Shown here: piece by piece, positions 59,577 to 64,000 of the stretch | Numbering within the stretch: position 1 is the stretch's first letter | How the letters are laid out: each line of letters opens with the position of its first letter | Source: Streptomyces sp. NBC_00457 | GTDB taxonomy: Bacteria; Actinomycetota; Actinomycetes; Streptomycetales; Streptomycetaceae | Assembly (NCBI RefSeq): GCF_036014015.1 | Contig: NZ_CP107905.1 | Location: 6,200,001 to 6,264,000, forward strand | Direction of reading: 5' to 3' | Length of the DNA stretch: 64,000 nt | Notes under the pieces: model-generated | Told to the model about the DNA's origin: nothing | What the model saw: the letters and a program-made list of their open reading frames with translations, nothing else | Databases searched by the model: none | Program-made: the position numbers and the translations under genes

Positions 59577-61004
59577 TTATCGAAGGAAGAAGTTGAGAAG
59601 AGCGTCGGTGCGCTTGCTGAAGGGGGCATAGAGGAGGCGGGCGGCGTTCCAACGGCCTTGCACGTAGATGCCCTTGGGGTGGCTGAGCGTCCTAAAGCCC
59701 TCGATGCCGTGGTACTGGCCCATGCCGCTCGCGCCGACGCCGCCGAAGGGGAGGTCGTCCTGGCCGACGTGCATGATGGTGCCGTTGACGGTGACATTGC
59801 CGGAGGTCGTGCGGTCCAGGACCCTGCGCCGGTCCGTGTCGTTGCTGCCGAAGTAGTAGAGCGCGAGCGGTCGTGGGCGTGCGTTGACGTAGTCGATGGC
59901 GTCGTCGATGTCGCGGTAGGGGAAGACCGGGAGGATGGGGCCGAAGATCTCCTCGTGGGCGATGCGCATCTCGTCGGTGACGCCGAGTACGACGGTCGGT
60001 GCGAGGGTGTGCGGGCGGTTCCCGGCCTCGCCCGGCCGGTGACCGACCTCGATGATCCGTGCCCCGTGGCTGCGGGCGTCTTCGATCAGGTCGGTGAGGA
60101 TCGCGTACTGCTTGTCGTTGACGATCGAGGTGTAGTCCTCGCTGTTCGGGCCGTCGGGGTAGGCGGCCTTCACGAGTCGGTCGTAGCTGTCGATGAAGGC
60201 GTCGATCTCGGATTCGTGCACCAGGGCGTAGTCGGGGGCTATGCAGGTCTGACCGCCGCTGAGGAGCTTGCCGAAGACGATGTCGGACACGGTCCGGTCG
60301 GTTACGTGTCCCTTGGCGACGATGGTCGGGGACTTGCCGCCCAACTCCAGCGTCACGGGGACGAGGTTCTCGCTCGCCGCCCTCATGACGGCCCGTCCGA
60401 CCTCGGTGCTTCCGGTGAAGACGAGATGGTCGAAGGGCAAGGAGGAGAACGCGCTGCCGTCGCCGCTGACCATCGTGACCTGCTCCTGCGGGAAGAGTTC
60501 GCTGAGCATCGACGCGAGCACGGTGTTCGTCGCCGGGGTGAACTTCGATGGTTTGAGCATGACGCGGTTGCCGGCGGCGATCGCGGTGACGACCGGCATC
60601 AGGGAGAGGTTGACGGGATAGTTCCACGGTGAGATGACCCCGACCACGCCGAGCGGCTGGTACTCGATGCGGTTGGTGCCGAAACGCATGGGCCAGGCGG
60701 TGTGACGGCCGGTCGGGCGCATGAACCGGCGGAGATGGTGGTCCAGGTAGTCGATGCCCTGGACGACGCCTCCGAGTTCCATCATCGCGGTCTCGTGGCG
60801 CGAGCGGTTTCCGAAGTCGGTGCTGATGGCCTCCTCGATGGCGCTCCGCCGGGCGATCAGTGCCGCTTTGAACCTGCGCAGATCGCTGCGCCGCGCCGCC
60901 AGTGAGGGCGCTCCGTCGCGGAGATAAGCAGCGCGCTGAACAGCGAGGATACGACCGAAGCGCTCCGCGTCCGTGGGCTGTGAGGTGGCTTCCGTGATGG
61001 TCAT
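59577..61004 (-). CDS. coniferyl-type aldehyde dehydrogenase
   Basis: The 475-residue ALDH of the coniferyl-aldehyde/long-chain type has VISPWNYPVNLSLMPVVTAI, FTGSTEVGRAVM, catalytic Glu in LELGGKSPTIV, catalytic Cys in SGGQTCIAPDYAL, and EEIFGPILPV. The C-terminus with hydrophobic ALLNFFLR fits membrane-associated relatives. It follows the SDR gene by 56 bp on the same strand, so an alcohol-to-acid pair (SDR then ALDH) is plausible. It is the last gene of the cassette before repeat copy A. Confidence 0.9.
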   Translation of the reverse strand: MTITEATSQPTDAERFGRILAVQRAAYLRDGAPSLAARRSDLRRFKAALIARRSAIEEAISTDFGNRSRHETAMMELGGVVQGIDYLDHHLRRFMRPTGRHTAWPMRFGTNRIEYQPLGVVGVISPWNYPVNLSLMPVVTAIAAGNRVMLKPSKFTPATNTVLASMLSELFPQEQVTMVSGDGSAFSSLPFDHLVFTGSTEVGRAVMRAASENLVPVTLELGGKSPTIVAKGHVTDRTVSDIVFGKLLSGGQTCIAPDYALVHESEIDAFIDSYDRLVKAAYPDGPNSEDYTSIVNDKQYAILTDLIEDARSHGARIIEVGHRPGEAGNRPHTLAPTVVLGVTDEMRIAHEEIFGPILPVFPYRDIDDAIDYVNARPRPLALYYFGSNDTDRRRVLDRTTSGNVTVNGTIMHVGQDDLPFGGVGASGMGQYHGIEGFRTLSHPKGIYVQGRWNAARLLYAPFSKRTDALLNFFLR

Positions 61005-61060
61005 GATCTTGTTTCCTTACTGTGGCTGGGCCGGTGAGGGCGACGGAGGAGCAGTGCCGG

Positions 61061-61849
61061 TCAGCGGCGGGCCATCCGGCCCATGAACCGGACGATCAGG
61101 CGGCGCGGCAGGAACTTGCTCGCGAGGGCCAGCGGGCGGCCGTTGGTGATCACCGACGGGGGCGCGGAGCGGCGGTCGAGCGTGTCGAGGGCGGTCCTGA
61201 CGACGTGGTCCGGGGTGACTCGCCGCGTGCCGTAGTCGGCCGACTGGCTGCCGGCGACGTCGTAGAACTCGGTCTTCGTGGCGCCGGGGCATACGGCGAG
61301 GACGTGTAGGCCAGTGCCGCGGCTCTCCTCCCACAGCGATTCGGTGAAGCTGAGGACGAAGGCCTTGGTGGCGCCGTAGACGCTCAGGTACGGGGTCGGC
61401 TGGAAGCCCAGCAGGCTCGCGACGTTGATCAGGATGCCGTTGTCTGCGGAGGTCAGCGGGCCGATGTAGGCGCGGCTGAGGTCGACCAGCGCGCTGACGT
61501 TCAGCGCGATCATGCTCTGCAGGCGGTCCGGGTCCTCGTCGGTGAGGGCGTTGTGGGTGGCGAAGCCGGCGTTGTTGACGAGGCCGGTGGCGTGGATGCC
61601 GCGGGATTCGAGTTCGGCGCGCAGGGTGCGGCCGGCGTCGGGTTGGCCGAGGTCGCGGGCGATGACGGTCACCGTGACGCCGTGGGTGCGGGTGAGTTCG
61701 TCGGCCAGGTCCCCCAGCCGGTCCGCGCGGCGGGCGACGAGTACGAGGTTCGCGCCGCGGGCGGCCAGTTGCCGTGCGAACTCCGCGCCGAGGCCGGAGC
61801 TGGCGCCGGTGACGATGACGGTCTGGCGGCGATAGTCGATTTTGCTCAT
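61061..61849 (-). CDS. SDR-family oxidoreductase
   Basis: The 262-residue short-chain dehydrogenase has cofactor motif TGASSGLGAEFARQL, NNAGFATHN, catalytic Ser in INVASLLGF and YGATKAF (YxxxK). It is of the classical DltE-like type that reduces or oxidises a carbonyl/alcohol with NADP(H). It is the first gene of a two-gene operon with the aldehyde dehydrogenase and is divergent from TetR across 72 bp containing two dyads. Confidence 0.9.
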   Translation of the reverse strand: MSKIDYRRQTVIVTGASSGLGAEFARQLAARGANLVLVARRADRLGDLADELTRTHGVTVTVIARDLGQPDAGRTLRAELESRGIHATGLVNNAGFATHNALTDEDPDRLQSMIALNVSALVDLSRAYIGPLTSADNGILINVASLLGFQPTPYLSVYGATKAFVLSFTESLWEESRGTGLHVLAVCPGATKTEFYDVAGSQSADYGTRRVTPDHVVRTALDTLDRRSAPPSVITNGRPLALASKFLPRRLIVRFMGRMARR

Positions 61850-61870
61850 GGCTTCACTCTACGCATGCTT

Positions 61871-61909
61871 TTGCACTGAGTGCAAGATACTGCATCTCGC
61901 GAAGAGATG
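61871..61909. promoter_or_regulatory. two dyads between SDR and tetR
   Basis: TTGCACTGAGTGCAA (61871-61885, perfect 7+1+7) and CATCTC-GCGAA-GAGATG (61893-61909) occupy most of the 72-bp divergent region. They are probable TetR operators controlling both directions. Confidence 0.65.
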
Positions 61910-61921
61910 TACCATCGGTGC

Positions 61922-62536
61922 ATGGCTCAGAAACCGGCACCCCTTCGTGAGCAGACCCGCTCGATGGTTCGCGCGCTCCTCGCCAAAACCGCCCTCGAAC
62001 TGTTCGCCGCCAAGGGGTACGACGACACGACACTCGACGAGATCGCTGCCGCGGCGGGTGTCTCCAAGCGGACCCTGTTCAACTACTTCCGCAGCAAGGA
62101 AGACCTCGCCCTCAACGGCCTTGCCGAGCAGGGTGAATTGATCGCCGCGCGGCTCGCCGAGCGCCCGGCCGACGAGGACCCGTGGACGTCGCTGCGTGCG
62201 GCGTTCCAGGCGCTCGAGGAGATGGAGACCACCGCCGAGCGGCGGCTCGAGCTGGTCACCCTGCTGTTCGGCAATGAATCCCTGCGCGCCGGCCACGCCG
62301 AGAAGCAGGCGCGCTGGCAGGACCTGTTCGCGCCGCTGATCGAGCCGCGACTGCCCGACTCCGACCACCGTGCCCTGCAGGCGCGCGCGATCGCCGCCGC
62401 GGCGATCACCTGCCTCCAGGCAGCAGTAGAAGAGTGGATGCGCCTGGGCGGAGAGGTCGACCAGCTCGACCTCTACGACGCGGCAGTGCAGGCCATCCGC
62501 CGCCCGGCCTCACAACCAGAGAAGAAGACGACATGA
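61922..62536 (+). CDS. TetR-family regulator of the redox cassette
   Basis: The 204-residue protein has an N-terminal TetR domain (LAKTALELFAAKGYDDTTLD, AAAAGVSKRTLFNYFRSKED) and a helical C-terminal domain (ALQARAIAAAAITCLQAAVE). ATG 61922 sets the HTH at the usual place; the frame also extends to 61880. It is divergent from the SDR/ALDH pair and coupled by a 4-nt overlap to the mycothiol-type enzyme gene downstream. Confidence 0.88.
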   Translation: MAQKPAPLREQTRSMVRALLAKTALELFAAKGYDDTTLDEIAAAAGVSKRTLFNYFRSKEDLALNGLAEQGELIAARLAERPADEDPWTSLRAAFQALEEMETTAERRLELVTLLFGNESLRAGHAEKQARWQDLFAPLIEPRLPDSDHRALQARAIAAAAITCLQAAVEEWMRLGGEVDQLDLYDAAVQAIRRPASQPEKKTT

Positions 62537-63336
62537 GCAAGCGCCTGCCCCCCGCCGACCTGCCGAACATGGCCGCCGCCCTCCGCGCCGAACGCGCCGA
62601 GATGCTGAACTTCACCAGCGGCCTCACCGACGACGAATGGACCGCGCCCAGCGCCGCGGCCGGATGGCGCATCGCCGACGTCGTCGCCCACATCGGTGCC
62701 ACGGCCCGGAGCTTCTACATGCCCTCCGGAATACGCACGACCTTCGCCGCCAGCCTGGAACAGGCCAACGAAGACCCCGTCGGCCGACGGCGGAACTGGA
62801 GCCGCGCCAAGGTGATGGCCGAGTACGAGGGCGCCAGCCGACGAGCCACCACGATCCTCGACGTGGTCAGACGCACGCCCGCCGCCCGAGTGCGGGTACC
62901 GCTGGCCGAACTCGGTCGCTTCCCCCTGGGTCTGCTGATGGCCGGCGCCCTCGTCTTCGACCACCACACCCACCTGCGCCACGACATGGCCCCGGCGCTC
63001 GGCCGGCCCGCGCCGCCCACCGACGCGGACAGGATGCGCGCGGTCCTGACGTGGATGATCGCCGTACTGAGCAATCAGGTCGCGCAGGCGCCGGTCGCCG
63101 GGCTGGACGCCCGCGTCGCACTGACCCTCACCGGCCCCGGCGGCGGGACCTGGTGGTTCGACGAGGCAGGCGGCCTGGCTCCGTCCGACGGCAAGGTGGC
63201 CGCGCATGTCACCGCCCCCGCGCTGACCTTCCCCGACTGGGGCACGCAGCGGTCGTCCTGGCGTGACAGCGACGTGACGGTCACCGGCGACGCCGAACTC
63301 GCCGCCCGCTTCCTCGACGTCGTCAACGTCATCTGA
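62533..63336 (+). CDS. maleylpyruvate isomerase family mycothiol-dependent enzyme
   Basis: The 267-residue DinB-fold protein has MDMPI_N features: GWRIADVVAHIGATARSFY (first metal His) and FDHHTHLRHDM (further His), followed by a C-terminal domain with ARVALTLTGPGGGTWWF. Family members use mycothiol in isomerisation, conjugation or detoxification. The ATG overlaps the TetR stop (ATGA). The start of repeat copy B lies 41 bp after its stop codon. Confidence 0.88.
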   Translation: MSKRLPPADLPNMAAALRAERAEMLNFTSGLTDDEWTAPSAAAGWRIADVVAHIGATARSFYMPSGIRTTFAASLEQANEDPVGRRRNWSRAKVMAEYEGASRRATTILDVVRRTPAARVRVPLAELGRFPLGLLMAGALVFDHHTHLRHDMAPALGRPAPPTDADRMRAVLTWMIAVLSNQVAQAPVAGLDARVALTLTGPGGGTWWFDEAGGLAPSDGKVAAHVTAPALTFPDWGTQRSSWRDSDVTVTGDAELAARFLDVVNVI

Positions 63337-63377
63337 CCGGGGCGGCCCGGGATTTGCTGGCCTCGTCCTCGTCCTCC

Positions 63378-63440
63378 TCACCGGGCACCGTCCGCCCGGT
63401 GACAAGGACGCTCACCCTTGCCCCACAGGCAAGGTCAAGG
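63378..63440. repeat. 63-bp direct repeat, copy B
   Basis: Same orientation as copy A, 57 of 63 identical. It contains the hairpin and an altered MerR dyad but no MerR gene next to it. Confidence 0.85.
63416..63434 (-). promoter_or_regulatory. orphan MerR operator, copy B
   Basis: CCTTGCCCCACAGGCAAGG keeps 7-bp arms and the 19-bp length of copy A, with TTGACC at the same place. On the minus strand it reads into the 3' end of the mycothiol-type gene, with no MerR gene following. Confidence 0.6.
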
Positions 63441-63451
63441 GCAAGAAGCCG

Positions 63452-63958
63452 CTAGGCCAGCTGGGCCTCCACCGCCGCCACGATCTCCGCCGACTCCGGC
63501 TCGGTCTGCGGTGAGAAGCGGGCGACGACCTCGCCGTCGCGGCCGATCAGGAACTTCTCGAAGTTCCAGCGGATGTCGCCGGCGTGGCCCTCGGCGTCGG
63601 CGAAGCCGGTGAGGCGCTCGTACAGCGCGTGCCGGTCGTCCCCGTTGACCTCGACCTTCTCGGTCATCGGGAAGGTCACGCCGTACGTCGCCGAGCAGAA
63701 CTCGGCGATCTCCTCGGAGCTGCCGGGCTCCTGGCCCATGAACTGGTTGCAGGGCACGCCGAGCACGGTGAAGCCCTGCGCGGCGTAACGCTCCTGGAGC
63801 CGCTCCAGGCCCGCGTACTGCGGGGTCAGCCCGCACTTGGAGGCCACGTTCACGATGAGGACGGCCTTGCCCTTGTACTGGCCGAGGTCCGCCGCACCGC
63901 CCTGGAGCGCAGCGATGTCGACGTCGAGTACGGAATTGCCGGTGGTGTCAGTAGTCAT
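63452..63958 (-). CDS. glutathione peroxidase-family protein
   Basis: The 168-residue thiol peroxidase of the GPx fold has NVASKCGLTPQYAGLE (peroxidatic Cys), VLGVPCNQFMGQEPG (Gln of the active site) and IRWNFEKFLIGRDG (Trp/Asn). Actinobacteria lack glutathione, so it probably uses thioredoxin or mycoredoxin (inference). ATG 63958 has no strong ribosome site. Its 3' end is 11 bp from repeat copy B, so before the cassette arrived it was probably directly upstream of MerR. Confidence 0.92.
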   Translation of the reverse strand: MTTDTTGNSVLDVDIAALQGGAADLGQYKGKAVLIVNVASKCGLTPQYAGLERLQERYAAQGFTVLGVPCNQFMGQEPGSSEEIAEFCSATYGVTFPMTEKVEVNGDDRHALYERLTGFADAEGHAGDIRWNFEKFLIGRDGEVVARFSPQTEPESAEIVAAVEAQLA

Positions 63959-64000
63959 GAGCGGATGCTAACCGCGACAGGTGTCGGCACCGTTCTGAGC

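Overview
The window is high-GC actinobacterial DNA, almost certainly from a Streptomyces or close relative. The support is GC-rich coding sequence throughout, GTG/TTG starts, translationally coupled ATGA/GTGA junctions, mycothiol-type enzymes, DUF397/XRE pairs, CYP102-type and class I P450s, and many TetR/MarR regulators. No rRNA or tRNA genes were seen.

Layout. 0-5 kb: remnants (HdeD and quinone-oxidoreductase fragments), a lipid-kinase-like enzyme, and a secreted RICIN/TIM-barrel-like protein. 4-10 kb: a zinc alcohol dehydrogenase and a self-sufficient P450 (CYP102/BM3 type) opposite two TetR genes, with palindromic operators between them. 10-15 kb: an MpaB-type oxygenase downstream of a coupled P450-ferredoxin-ferredoxin reductase operon, plus a short inverted-repeat (MITE-like) element. 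15-18 kb: a MarR gene between a SnoaL-like gene and an aldehyde dehydrogenase, with matching 18-bp palindromes at both promoters. 18-23 kb: a decayed ISAs1-type transposase, a second MpaB paralogue with a YciI protein and a divergent LysR, and a secreted tandem-SnoaL protein. 24-29 kb: a three-gene quinone/flavin oxidoreductase operon with a divergent AraC, a second MarR, a SURF1-like gene carrying a third copy of the MarR palindrome, and a broken bile-acid-symporter gene. 29-32 kb: a multi-sensor SpoIIE-type phosphatase. 32-39 kb: a five-gene aromatic catabolic operon (extradiol dioxygenase, FAA hydrolase, FAD monooxygenase, acetoacetate-CoA ligase, nitroreductase) with a divergent TetR. 39-44 kb: plant-polysaccharide genes (GH5 pseudogene, expansin-like protein, GH29-RICIN fucosidase, CBM-X2 remnant).

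44.3-49 kb is a plasmid-style replication/partition block on the minus strand (Rep-like protein, triple-HTH protein, ParA, ParB-like protein, small ParB-like paralogue). It has palindromes and iteron-like repeats upstream of rep and looks like an integrated or fused plasmid. From about 49 kb the content looks like ordinary Streptomyces chromosome: XRE/DUF397, GPP34 protein, membrane-anchored D,D-carboxypeptidase with a very long acidic repeat domain, polytopic membrane protein, lipoprotein, MerR regulator and glutathione peroxidase. A 3.9-kb redox cassette (coniferyl-type aldehyde dehydrogenase, SDR, TetR, mycothiol-dependent enzyme) sits between MerR and the peroxidase and is bounded by two 63-bp direct repeats, each carrying a MerR operator.

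Overall, roughly 1-49 kb reads as an accessory, xenobiotic-oxidation-rich region with at least eight gene remnants. The strongest leads are the three-site MarR palindrome set, the direct-repeat-bounded cassette, the paired MpaB oxygenases, and the plasmid module next to core genes. Terminators, operators and promoters were found by eye as inverted repeats and hexamers and are untested.
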